Below are positions 1 to 8,839 of a stretch of 41,259 nucleotides of DNA, piece after piece. Each line of letters opens with the position of its first letter. Position 1 is the stretch's first letter. This DNA is from G001797105 sp964528155 (lineage in GTDB: Bacteria > Chloroflexota > Anaerolineae > Anaerolineales > E44-bin32), in NCBI GenBank assembly GCA_964528155.1, contig CAZGRL010000028.1, positions 1 through 41,259 on the forward strand, read 5' to 3'. The notes beneath the pieces are model-generated. The model saw only the letters and a list, made by a program, of their open reading frames with translations, searched no databases and was not told the DNA's origin. The position numbers and the translations under genes were made by a program.

Positions 1-1
1 C

Positions 2-301
2 GCCATCGGCGGCGTCGTCGACCGGGCGCGTCGTGCAATCGAGGACGGCCAACCAGACGACCTTGGGCCTATGATGGACGAGAACCAGGCGTTGCTGGAG
101 GAACTGGGTGTCTCGAGCGTCGTGCTGAGCGAGATGATTGAGGCGGCGCGGTCGGCCGGCGCTCTGGGTGCCAAGCTGTCCGGCGCCGGGCTCGGCGGCA
201 ATGTGATTGCGCTGATTGGCGAGGCGAATCGTAGGCGCGTGCTCGAGGCGCTCCAATCCGCCGGGGCGATCCTGACCCTGGAGACTGAGGTTCGGCCGTG
301 A
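2..301 (+). CDS. mvk: Mevalonate kinase, C-terminal part (cut by window edge)
   Basis: The open frame runs in from the window edge and ends at TGA 299-301, giving about 99 C-terminal residues. The text LMDEN-like 'MMDENQALLEELGVSS' followed by 'GALGAKLSGAGLGGNVIALI' is the typical end of the GHMP-kinase mevalonate kinase fold, with the Gly-rich motif 3 that shapes the active site. The enzyme phosphorylates mevalonate in isoprenoid synthesis. Its stop overlaps the GTG start of the isopentenyl phosphate kinase (GTGA), so the two are translationally coupled. Other GHMP kinases (phosphomevalonate kinase, galactokinase) share the fold, but the MDEN motif and the partner gene favour mevalonate kinase. 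The N-terminus and catalytic motifs lie outside the window. Confidence 0.85.
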   Translation, partial: AIGGVVDRARRAIEDGQPDDLGPMMDENQALLEELGVSSVVLSEMIEAARSAGALGAKLSGAGLGGNVIALIGEANRRRVLEALQSAGAILTLETEVRP

Positions 302-1086
302 CCATGTTCCTCAAGCTTGGCGGTTCACTGATCACCGACAAGGACCGGCCTGAGACGGCTCGGCTCGATGTCCTCAAGCGTCTCTCCGAAGAGATCGCCG
401 CCGCATTCGAGGATAACCCGAGCTTGAGACTCGTACTCGGCCATGGGTCCGGTTCATTTGGACACAAGGTCGCCGCAATCCATGGAACGCACGCCGGCGC
501 GGCGACCCCGGACGAGTGGCGCGGCTTTGCGGCTGTCTGGGCTTCTGCCAGCCGGCTCACTCGCATCGTGATCGATTGCTTGATCGAAGCCGGGCTGCCG
601 GCGATCGCACTGCCGCCTTCCGCTTCCGCCGAGTGTGAGAACGGCCAACTGCTTGCGATGGCCACCGAGCCTATCCAACGAACCCTGCAAGCCGGTCTGC
701 TGCCCGTCGTACGGGGTGATGTCGCTTTCGATCGCGTCCGAGGCTCGACGATCGTCTCGACCGAGAAAGTCATGGCCTACCTGGCTCCGATCTTCAAGCC
801 CTCCCGCGTACTCATGGCCGGCGTCGAGCCGGGAGTCTTCGCCGACTTTCCGAACAACGAGCGCCTTCTTGAGGTTCTCACTCCGGCCGAACATGAAGAG
901 ATCCGAATCGACAGTGCGCGCTCAACGGACGTGACGGGCGGCATGGCGGACAAGGTCGCGCAGGCCTTCGCTCTGGCCAGCGCCGTACCCGGCGTCGAAG
1001 TGCGCATCTTCTCCGGGATGGAACCTGGTGCGGTTCGGCGGGCTTTGGCCGGAGGCCCCGTGGGAACGCTGATCCGGCTCTCTTGA
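298..1086 (+). CDS. ipk: Isopentenyl phosphate kinase
   Basis: Amino-acid-kinase-fold protein of 262 residues. It opens with 'FLKLGGSLITDK' and carries 'GHGSGSFGH' at about residues 48-56, whose last His is the catalytic histidine that separates isopentenyl phosphate kinases from other members of the fold. 'MAGVEPGVF' and 'DVTGGMADKV' form the nucleotide-side motifs. The enzyme makes isopentenyl diphosphate from isopentenyl phosphate, the last step of the archaeal-type alternative mevalonate pathway. GTG at 298 overlaps the mevalonate kinase stop; ATG at 304 is an equally plausible start two codons inside. The partner decarboxylase that would produce isopentenyl phosphate is not in the window. 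Confidence 0.9.
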   Translation: MTMFLKLGGSLITDKDRPETARLDVLKRLSEEIAAAFEDNPSLRLVLGHGSGSFGHKVAAIHGTHAGAATPDEWRGFAAVWASASRLTRIVIDCLIEAGLPAIALPPSASAECENGQLLAMATEPIQRTLQAGLLPVVRGDVAFDRVRGSTIVSTEKVMAYLAPIFKPSRVLMAGVEPGVFADFPNNERLLEVLTPAEHEEIRIDSARSTDVTGGMADKVAQAFALASAVPGVEVRIFSGMEPGAVRRALAGGPVGTLIRLS

Positions 1087-1149
1087 AGGCTCGTCATCCC
1101 CGACAGACACCTCCCGTTGTCCCATCCCAATCTGCTTCAACCGGTAGGG

Positions 1150-1155
1150 TACAAT
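1150..1155 (+). promoter_or_regulatory. Possible -10 box (TACAAT) of the lipoprotein gene
   Basis: TACAAT lies about 20 bases upstream of the first good ATG (1177) of the lipoprotein gene, in the gap after ipk. No convincing -35 box is seen at 16-18 bases upstream, so this is a weak call from the hexamer and its position only. Confidence 0.3.
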
Positions 1156-1176
1156 TCCCGCGATCGGCCCCGTCGG

Positions 1177-2118
1177 ATGCAGATCAAGTCGGTGATGGAG
1201 ATCATGCAGTCAGCCAAATTGCTACGCCAACTGACGTCCAGTCTGATCCTCTCGACGCTCTTGTTGAGTTGTCGCGGAGCCACTCCGCCAACACCTGTCG
1301 CCAGAGAAGCGACAGTCACGCCGGAGTACACGACAGGTGACTTCGATGTGCAGAGCGTTTCGGCGGATGTGCAGGGCGAAGGTCCGGCCGAGATCACGTT
1401 GACCGTGGACGGCACACTCCCCGACGTGTGCACGCAAGTCGACTCGGTTTCACAGGAGCGCATGGCCAATCTGGTTTCGGTCCATATCACAACCGTGCGC
1501 GAGCAAGGGGTTGTGTGCGCTCAGGTCCTGGCCTCGCACCAGGAGAAGATCCGACTGGGGACGTTTCCGGACCCGGGCGTGTACACGATCAAGGTGAACG
1601 GCGTTCAGACGATTGTGAGGGTCGGACAGATCACGGAAGAACCCACGAGTGGGGCTGACCAGACTGCGAACTACACAACGCCGGACGGCACGATATCCAT
1701 CGCCGTACCCTCCACATGGCAGGTCCAATCCTCGCCGGGGGCGATCGTGGCCGCCGAGACATCGGAGGCACTGTCGCCGGCCGAGACGCCGCCGGCAAAT
1801 CGTCTGTCGGTCACGACTATCACCGGCCCACATCGCGCAACGGATTTCGGGATCGATGGCCAGGCACAACGCGAGGCGTTCGCTTCCCTCGTCCTCACAC
1901 GCGCGCTGCTGATCCCCGCTCCTCAGAGCATCGAGGGCGCCGAATGGCCGACACTCTGGGGGCATGGCAGCTCCCCGGCGACCGGCGACGTTGACCTCCG
2001 GGTGATTTCGATCGACTCTGAAACCATGGTCGCCGTCCTCGCGCAGTCTCCTCCCGGCGCGTGGTCGACATTCGAACCTGTCTTTCAGACGATGCTCGAT
2101 TCTCTCGAGATCCGCTAG
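1177..2118 (+). CDS. Putative lipoprotein, unknown function
   Basis: The product is about 313 residues. A hydrophobic segment ending 'LILSTLLLSC' is a lipobox, so the mature protein should start at that Cys and be attached to the membrane outside the cell. The mature part begins with a Pro/Thr-rich stretch, followed by a first region with two Cys (in 'LPDVCTQVDS' and 'GVVCAQVLA') and beta-like spacing, and a second region starting near 'TPDGTISIAVPSTWQVQSSPGAIV' that resembles a substrate-free PsbP/lipoprotein-like beta domain. No catalytic motif is recognised. ATG 1177 is used; ATG 1204 would give a shorter, more ideal signal peptide. The gene stands alone between ipk and panB. Confidence 0.6.
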   Translation: MQIKSVMEIMQSAKLLRQLTSSLILSTLLLSCRGATPPTPVAREATVTPEYTTGDFDVQSVSADVQGEGPAEITLTVDGTLPDVCTQVDSVSQERMANLVSVHITTVREQGVVCAQVLASHQEKIRLGTFPDPGVYTIKVNGVQTIVRVGQITEEPTSGADQTANYTTPDGTISIAVPSTWQVQSSPGAIVAAETSEALSPAETPPANRLSVTTITGPHRATDFGIDGQAQREAFASLVLTRALLIPAPQSIEGAEWPTLWGHGSSPATGDVDLRVISIDSETMVAVLAQSPPGAWSTFEPVFQTMLDSLEIR

Positions 2119-2586
2119 TCGTTCTCCTTTCCGGCGCAGCCTGCCACCCACAGTCACAGGCAACCTGAGGCGCTGAACAAACTCTTGTGGGCCGGCTACC
2201 ACCCTGCATATGGCCGGGGTCATCCGAGGCCTGAGGCGGATGGCCGCTTCCCTCATTTCACAGCATCAGGCGGCGATCTGTGGCCGATCAGGCTTCCTGC
2301 CATTAAGCGCCGGGACGAATGACCTTCCAGGCCTCTCGGCCTGCAAAGCTCACCCCCGAATGGGATAGACGTAACTTGTGATCGGTCGTCGAGCTTCCTA
2401 GACTGGGATTGAACCTGTCTGGGGACAATGACGGCTGCATGGACAACGGTCCAGATCGCGACGTGGGTCGGCCAGGAACCACACGGATCGGGCCCGTTTT
2501 TGCATTCTGCGGCGCTGCCGGTTTTGACGTCCCTGCTGTCTGAGTGATATCGGCCCAGAACGCCGGAGTTCTGAGGAGGCAACGAG
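2119..2586 (+). other. Intergenic region upstream of panB, no gene seen
   Basis: This 468-base stretch has no ORF with coding character. It contains the candidate promoter at 2376-2404. A short hairpin (ACGG/CCGT arms) is followed by five T at about 2489-2507, and a strong GAGGAGG ribosome site sits just before panB. If the promoter is right, panB mRNA carries about 175 bases of leader with that weak terminator-like element inside it. No known riboswitch class was recognised. Confidence 0.4.
2376..2404 (+). promoter_or_regulatory. Candidate panB promoter
   Basis: TTGTGA (2376-2381) and TAGACT (2399-2404) are separated by exactly 17 bases. TAGACT also occurs as the -10 of the ALDH gene further on. 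Position and spacing fit a housekeeping promoter, but the -35 is imperfect. Confidence 0.35.
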
Positions 2587-3441
2587 ATGTCCGATCGCAA
2601 GAAAGTGACTCTACCGATGCTCTTCAAGAAGGTCCGTGCTGGCGAGCCGCTCACCATGCTCACCTGCTACGACTTCCCCACCGCATACCTCCAGGAGCAG
2701 GCCGGCATCGACATTATCCTCGTCGGTGACAGCCTGGGTATGACCATGCTCGGGTACGAGAGCACGCTCCCGGTGACGATGGACGACATGATTCGACACA
2801 CACAGGCCGTCCGGCGGGGGACGCCGAACGCCTGGCTGATCGGAGATATGCCGTACATGAGCTACCAGCCGAGCGTCGAGACGGCTATCCGCAACGCCGG
2901 CCGGTTCATGGCCGAAGCCGGTTGCGATGCCGTCAAGCTCGAGGGCGGTGTCGAGATGGCCGATCGCGTGGCCGGCATCGTTTCGGCCGGGATCCCGACG
3001 ATGGGCCATCTGGGTCTGACACCCCAAAGCGTCAGCGCATTGGGCGGCTTCCGCGTGCAGGGCAAGGATGCGCTTAGGGCGAAGAAGATCATCGACGACG
3101 CCAGGGCGCTTGAAGAGGCGGGGGCATTCGCTGTGCTGCTCGAAATGGTCCCGGACCGGGTGTGTCAACTGATCACAAAGCGTGTCCGCCAGTCCTTCAT
3201 CATCAGCCTGGGGTCGGGACCTGACGCGCATGGCCAGCTGTTGATCTATCACGACATGTTCGGGCTCTACCCGCGATTCAAACCGAGGATGGCGAAAGTC
3301 TTCGGCGAAGCGGGCACTGTGATCCTGAACGGCCTGAAGCAATACGTCACAGAGGTCACGACGCACAAGTTCCCCGCCGAGGAGAATTGGTTCGGGATTC
3401 CGGACGATGCATACGAAGAACTGCTGACGCTCCTTGAGTAG
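2587..3441 (+). CDS. panB: 3-methyl-2-oxobutanoate hydroxymethyltransferase
   Basis: The 284-residue protein matches PanB along its length. 'LTCYDFPTA', 'ILVGDSLGM' (Mg-binding Asp), 'YESTLPVTMDDMIRHTQAV', 'VKLEGG', 'MGHLGLTPQ' and 'LLEMVPD' (catalytic Glu) are all in order. It adds a hydroxymethyl group from methylene-tetrahydrofolate to 2-oxoisovalerate, making ketopantoate for pantothenate and coenzyme A. The ATG is set by a GAGGAGG site a few bases upstream. No panC or panD is adjacent; the gene is followed after about 67 bases by an unrecognised gene on the same strand, which may share its transcript. Confidence 0.97.
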   Translation: MSDRKKVTLPMLFKKVRAGEPLTMLTCYDFPTAYLQEQAGIDIILVGDSLGMTMLGYESTLPVTMDDMIRHTQAVRRGTPNAWLIGDMPYMSYQPSVETAIRNAGRFMAEAGCDAVKLEGGVEMADRVAGIVSAGIPTMGHLGLTPQSVSALGGFRVQGKDALRAKKIIDDARALEEAGAFAVLLEMVPDRVCQLITKRVRQSFIISLGSGPDAHGQLLIYHDMFGLYPRFKPRMAKVFGEAGTVILNGLKQYVTEVTTHKFPAEENWFGIPDDAYEELLTLLE

Positions 3442-3508
3442 AGATGGGTGCGTTGGCCTTCCATACGTGGTGACTCACCCGCCCGAGTTGTCCGCGAAGG
3501 AGATGACG

Positions 3509-4795
3509 ATGAATCAATCGCTACTTGAGAGACTCAGGATCTCGAAGGAGCAGGTGGACGAGATAAACGCCATCCTTCTCGACCCCGAGCTGGATGTCAT
3601 GCGGAATTTCCTCGAGGTCGTGGACAAATACGGCACCCCCGAGGAAATCAATCGAAAGGCGGAGGAGGCCCGTCGGCTTCCGCACCTGCTCGAGCTGGTC
3701 AAACAGACCAGGCCGGAGAACTTGGCGCAATTGGAGTGGCTCACCGCCCAGCGCGATCGGCGAGTTTTCGTCAGTATCGATGAGTATCGGCGACAGGTCC
3801 TGGGCGAGAAAGCGACCCGGATGGAATTCCAGGAAGACTGTGCTGTGACGCTCGAGATCAGCGCCTGCCAGTACTTCACCTGGGTCATTGAGGTCGCCCG
3901 ACGGGCGATCGCCCAGCGTTCGCTGATGCCCGGCCGGTTCATCCGCGTCCGAAAAATGAAAGAGCAGGAGGCTGACGGAGACCTGCCCGCGTTTGCAGCG
4001 GCGATGCAGATCATCGGAGCCAGCTACGTGGAGACCCTCGACACCAAGGGAACCGACGGGTCCAACATCCACCTCGGGGGACCCGAAACGATCACGGGGT
4101 ATTTCGGCGGCATCGGTCAACCCAACGAACATGCACTTCAATGGCTGGATGAATACCTCTACTACTACACGAACTACGGTGTGCGCCAGGTGCTCAATAT
4201 CAACCCCGGCACGGTCATCCTTGGCTACTTGCTCCATCGCCTGGGCGTCGACATTGAGTTCAAGATCTCGGTATATATGGGCAATGACAACCCGTATGCC
4301 GCCCTGTGGACGCTCATCGGAGCCAAGCTCTTCGCCCGCGAAGATGGTTCTTCACCCCTCATCGGGTTCAACTGGAGCAACTCGATCGACAACCGTACGA
4401 TGGAGATCACAGCCGAATTCCGAGAGAAACTCGGCTTTGAAAACATCGTCCGGTTCGAGCACCACATCACGGAGACTTGGAAGAGCATTGTTCGCCAACC
4501 CTACAACAGGCGAGCGGAACTGATCGAGATCGCCGACCACGTGGCCAACATTTCGGCCAAGCACGAGGGCGGTGAGCCCGAAATCGAGCCGTTGCGCGAG
4601 CACCCGACGGACATTCTCGACTATTTCCGCGACCGGGCCGAGATCGTCGAGAGCGGCGACTGGGAGTGCATGACACAGAACTTCATTGACAAATTCGACG
4701 CAACCAACGAGACGGCGCGTGCCCTCACCCAGGCCGGTCTGTCCTTCGTCGCCGCTAGAAATCTTCATTACGCCAGCCAACCGGTGAGTGCTTGA
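3509..4795 (+). CDS. Conserved-looking protein of unknown function
   Basis: Soluble protein of 428 residues that I cannot place in a family. ATG 3509 is chosen because AAGGAG lies 6 bases upstream; ATG 3503 sits directly on that site. The first 90 residues are charged and helical. From about residue 115 onward, alternating hydrophobic strands and short Gly-rich loops ('TDGSNIHLGGPETITGYFGG', 'NINPGTVILGYLL', 'VYMGNDNPYAAL', 'IGFNWSNSID') suggest a barrel-like enzyme core. Conserved-looking His pairs ('FEHHITETW') and acidic residues could be catalytic or metal ligands. No signal peptide or membrane segment is seen. Its neighbours are panB and an amino-acid dehydrogenase, hinting at amino- or keto-acid metabolism; that is inference only. 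Confidence 0.65.
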   Translation: MNQSLLERLRISKEQVDEINAILLDPELDVMRNFLEVVDKYGTPEEINRKAEEARRLPHLLELVKQTRPENLAQLEWLTAQRDRRVFVSIDEYRRQVLGEKATRMEFQEDCAVTLEISACQYFTWVIEVARRAIAQRSLMPGRFIRVRKMKEQEADGDLPAFAAAMQIIGASYVETLDTKGTDGSNIHLGGPETITGYFGGIGQPNEHALQWLDEYLYYYTNYGVRQVLNINPGTVILGYLLHRLGVDIEFKISVYMGNDNPYAALWTLIGAKLFAREDGSSPLIGFNWSNSIDNRTMEITAEFREKLGFENIVRFEHHITETWKSIVRQPYNRRAELIEIADHVANISAKHEGGEPEIEPLREHPTDILDYFRDRAEIVESGDWECMTQNFIDKFDATNETARALTQAGLSFVAARNLHYASQPVSA

Positions 4796-4982
4796 GACCT
4801 GGCGCAGCCATCCCGTCTACAGGCTACCCACGCCGTATCGACGCCCGGTCCGCCGAGGGCGTCGGCGGGCCGTCGGGCCGGTGGAGAATAAGGACGGTCG
4901 GAACAAAGAGAAGCCGTCTCTCGCGGGGATCGATCACAATGGCGCCCCATACACGATTTTGCCTCGACGTGAGGGGGCCTCT

Positions 4983-5033
4983 ATGAAGACCAAGATCAGC
5001 ACTCGTCGCCTGTGGAGGATCAAAGGAAGATGA
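4983..5033 (+). CDS. 16-codon basic leader ORF coupled to the dehydrogenase
   Basis: ATG 4983 is preceded by GAGGGGG with about 6 bases of spacing. The frame reads MKTKISTRRLWRIKGR and stops at TGA 5031-5033, which overlaps the dehydrogenase ATG at 5030 (ATGA). Eight of 16 residues are Lys or Arg. The good ribosome site and exact overlap suggest it is translated and coupled to the next gene. It could be a leader peptide for attenuation or simple coupling; nothing shows which. It is too short for a database family. Confidence 0.5.
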   Translation: MKTKISTRRLWRIKGR

Positions 5034-6901
5034 TCCCGAAGCGAATGCACGCGTTCCTTCAGAGCCGCCTGCCCGAGAAGACTCTGTCCAACCGGTTGGT
5101 CAGGGAGGCGGGCAGGGCATTCATGGAGTTCGGCCCGCTCGACGTCGAGCGGTTGACGGCTCTCGGAATCCAGGTGGACAGTCTGGGGCCGACTCTTGTG
5201 GTCTGCCTGTGGGATGAGACTTCCGATCTGGAGATCGGCGGCTATCTGATCGTCGACAACTTGGCGATGGGGCGTCCGTCGATGGGCGGGATCCGGATGT
5301 TGCCGGAAGTCACGCCCGGGGAGATCCACGACCTGGCGCGAGGTATGACGCTGAAGAACGCCGCGGCCGATCTTCCATATGGCGGGGGCAAGGCCGGGAT
5401 CGTCGCCGAAGGCAATCTGTCTCCGCAGGACCACACCCGGGTCGTACGCGGCTTCGCCAGGCTGATCCACCGTTACAGGGAGATCTACCTGCCCGGCCCG
5501 GATGTCGGCACGGACGATGCCGACATGCGGACGATCGCCATCGAGAACGGGCTCGACAACGCGCTTTCAAAGCCGGCCGAGATGGGCGGGAATCGGATCG
5601 ATCAGTTGGGGGCGGCAGCCGGGGGGACGATCATCGCCCTCGAGGAATTGACCCGGCTGATGCCAAGGCTCCAGGTCCTTCCCCAATTCGCATCCAGCGA
5701 TCCCCCCTCACGGGAAGACATCACTCTGCTGATTCAGGGCTTCGGCGCAGTCGGCGCCCACGCCGCCAAGATCGCCTGCGAACGCATCCCCGGTGTCCGG
5801 ATCATCGGAATCAGCGACGAGCAGGGATACGTATTCGACGAAGCCGGCCTGCAGGTGGACGAGCTCTTCCAGACATGGCAGTCACAACGGCTGGTCACCC
5901 TCAGCCACTTCGAACGTTGGCGAGCCGGCGGGGATGGCAAGCGCTCGCCGCTCAAGTATTCCTCTCAACCGAATGACCTCTTGCGGGAGTCCGCCTTCTG
6001 CCTCATCCCCGCGGCGCCCATCGCGACCTACCTGGGAGTAGAACCTGATCCTGCGACCTGCATGACGGTGGATCGAATGGGCCGATGGCGGGTTATCGTC
6101 GAAGGCGCCAACACCTATTCTCCTTCTCCGGTCCGCAAACAAGCGCGGGCGAGAATGGAACGTGCTGTGTACCGTGAGCGCGGCGTTCTGATCGCCACGG
6201 ATTATCTGGTCAATTCGGGTGGAGTGATCTTCGCCGCGCAGGAGAGGCTGATCAAGACACCCGACGAGCTGCGTATCCCCAGCGAGATTCTCGGGAACGA
6301 CGAAGCCGCCGATCGCTGGCTGATGGCACACGCCTCCGGGCTTGAGGAATTGGCCGAGCGAAGGCGGACGGCTGCGATCGCATATCGAGACGAGGTCATC
6401 CGCCGCAACATGCGTGAGCTGATCGACCTGCTTGTAAGCGATGCCGATTTGCTGCCGTGCGAGGCAGCCGAACGGATCAGCGTGCGTCGGATCGCCTCCA
6501 GCGAGCGCGACCGGACAGTCGCGGAGATCATGGAGCCGATCCCCACTGCCCGCGTCGGCGATACGATCCAGAAGGCGGCGTCGCTGTTGGTCGAAGGCGG
6601 GAGCCCGATCGTCGCAGTGCTCTCCGGCGAGGGCGCCCTGGCGGGCGTGGTGACCGAGTGGGATTTCACCCGGGCGACATCAACCGCTGTTGGCGTCGAG
6701 GCCCAGGTCAGCCAGATCATGTCCACCAATGTGATCTCGGCCGCACCCGAGGAGACCATCCTTGAGGTCGTCCGCAAGCTGGAATACCACGAGATTTCGG
6801 CCATGCCGGTTGTCGAGTGCGGCTGTGTGATGGGTATGGTCTGCTCCGACCTCTTGGCCAGACGATCGCTGCTGCGCCTACTGCAGTCCAAGACGGAGTA
6901 G
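5030..6901 (+). CDS. Glu/Leu/Phe/Val-type dehydrogenase fused to a CBS-domain pair
   Basis: The protein has 623 residues, against about 420-450 for ordinary bacterial glutamate or leucine dehydrogenases. Residues about 30-480 are the dehydrogenase: 'MGGIRM' (85-90), 'MTLKNAA' with a substrate Lys (109), 'GGGKAGI' with the catalytic-site Lys (121), 'PDVGTD' (157-162), the Rossmann motif 'GFGAVG' (237-242), 'VEGANTYSPSP' and 'NSGGVIFAAQE'. Residues about 492-617 form two CBS domains ('VAEIMEPIPTARVGDTI' and 'VSQIMSTNVISAAPEETI'), modules that usually bind adenosyl nucleotides. It should deaminate an amino acid (Glu or a branched-chain one) to a keto acid, with nucleotide control added. ATG 5030 overlaps the leader ORF stop. 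A GTG at 5012 is possible but lacks a ribosome site. Substrate is not decided by the sequence. Confidence 0.85.
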   Translation: MIPKRMHAFLQSRLPEKTLSNRLVREAGRAFMEFGPLDVERLTALGIQVDSLGPTLVVCLWDETSDLEIGGYLIVDNLAMGRPSMGGIRMLPEVTPGEIHDLARGMTLKNAAADLPYGGGKAGIVAEGNLSPQDHTRVVRGFARLIHRYREIYLPGPDVGTDDADMRTIAIENGLDNALSKPAEMGGNRIDQLGAAAGGTIIALEELTRLMPRLQVLPQFASSDPPSREDITLLIQGFGAVGAHAAKIACERIPGVRIIGISDEQGYVFDEAGLQVDELFQTWQSQRLVTLSHFERWRAGGDGKRSPLKYSSQPNDLLRESAFCLIPAAPIATYLGVEPDPATCMTVDRMGRWRVIVEGANTYSPSPVRKQARARMERAVYRERGVLIATDYLVNSGGVIFAAQERLIKTPDELRIPSEILGNDEAADRWLMAHASGLEELAERRRTAAIAYRDEVIRRNMRELIDLLVSDADLLPCEAAERISVRRIASSERDRTVAEIMEPIPTARVGDTIQKAASLLVEGGSPIVAVLSGEGALAGVVTEWDFTRATSTAVGVEAQVSQIMSTNVISAAPEETILEVVRKLEYHEISAMPVVECGCVMGMVCSDLLARRSLLRLLQSKTE

Positions 6902-6913
6902 GCGAGTGGAGAC

Positions 6914-6946
6914 AGGCTCCCGGAGCCTCCAAGGCTCCGGGAGCCT
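6914..6946 (+). terminator. Perfect 15-bp hairpin after the dehydrogenase-CBS gene
   Basis: AGGCTCCCGGAGCCT (6914-6928), a CCA loop, and its exact complement (6932-6946) are followed by only TTT. It starts 13 bases after the stop codon and should act as an intrinsic terminator or RNA-stabilising 3' end, although the U-tract is short. Confidence 0.75.
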
Positions 6947-6952
6947 TTGCGC

Positions 6953-7022
6953 GCAGGACGCAAGACGTGGGACGTGATGCGTGAAACGGAAGACGTGAAA
7001 CGTAGAACGTGGTGCGTAAAAA
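6953..7022. repeat. Degenerate 7-nt repeat array, family 1 (ten units)
   Basis: The sequence divides without remainder into ten heptads with consensus G-T/C-G/A-A/G-A/G-A-C, for example GTGAAAC (twice), GCAAGAC and GTGGGAC. The register never slips although units differ. It begins six bases after the terminator hairpin and contains no ORF of coding character. Confidence 0.7.
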
Positions 7023-7070
7023 GCTAATGGAATGGGCAGATCCGAGCATGCACCGTCAAGATCGGGAGTC

Positions 7071-7112
7071 GCTTGCTGTTGGCTGAAAGCTGATTGCTGA
7101 TTACTCATTGCC
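7071..7112. repeat. Degenerate 7-nt repeat array, family 2 (six units)
   Basis: Six consecutive heptads such as GCTTGCT, GAAAGCT, GATTGCT and GATTACT share C-T at the end of most units. The array runs into the C9 tract before the ALDH promoter. The same family recurs at 11714-11776. Confidence 0.6.
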
Positions 7113-7131
7113 CCCCCCCGCGATTCGCATG

Positions 7132-7140
7132 TGTTAGACT
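7132..7140 (+). promoter_or_regulatory. Candidate extended -10 promoter of the ALDH gene, next to a C9 tract
   Basis: TGTTAGACT fits an extended -10 (TG-n-TAGACT). No -35 is seen; instead nine C residues (7111-7119) occupy the place where it would be. The start codon is 57 bases downstream at 7197 with GGGAG ahead of it. Confidence 0.45.
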
Positions 7141-7196
7141 CCGCATCAGACAAGACCACGGTTCGACGCGCCCTTGATCATCACCGGGAGATTGAT

Positions 7197-8720
<1,524 letters not shown>

Positions 8721-8749
8721 CCGATTCCGTCGATTCATGAGAAACGACG

Positions 8750-8774
8750 TCGGGCGCGGGAAACCCGCGCCCGA
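8750..8774 (+). terminator. Intrinsic terminator of the ALDH gene
   Basis: An 11-bp perfect G+C-rich stem (TCGGGCGCGGG and its complement) closes an AAA loop and is followed by TTTCATT. It starts 29 bases after the ALDH stop. Confidence 0.8.
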
Positions 8775-8839
8775 TTTCATTATGGAGGTAGGTGGAGGCT
8801 CCCCGAGACTTCGGCGAGAAGCCTCACATTGAATTCAGC

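Noticed and set aside
1450..2256. 268-codon open frame on the - strand
   Set aside because: Opposite the lipoprotein gene, Arg-rich, no ribosome site or family features.
4788..4982. Longer upstream version of the 16-codon leader ORF
   Set aside because: The upstream part lacks a ribosome site and reads as Arg/Pro-rich shadow; only the ATG at 4983 has one.
6953..7112. CRISPR array
   Set aside because: Units are 7 bases long and contiguous; there are no spacers, no 25-37-base repeats and no cas genes.
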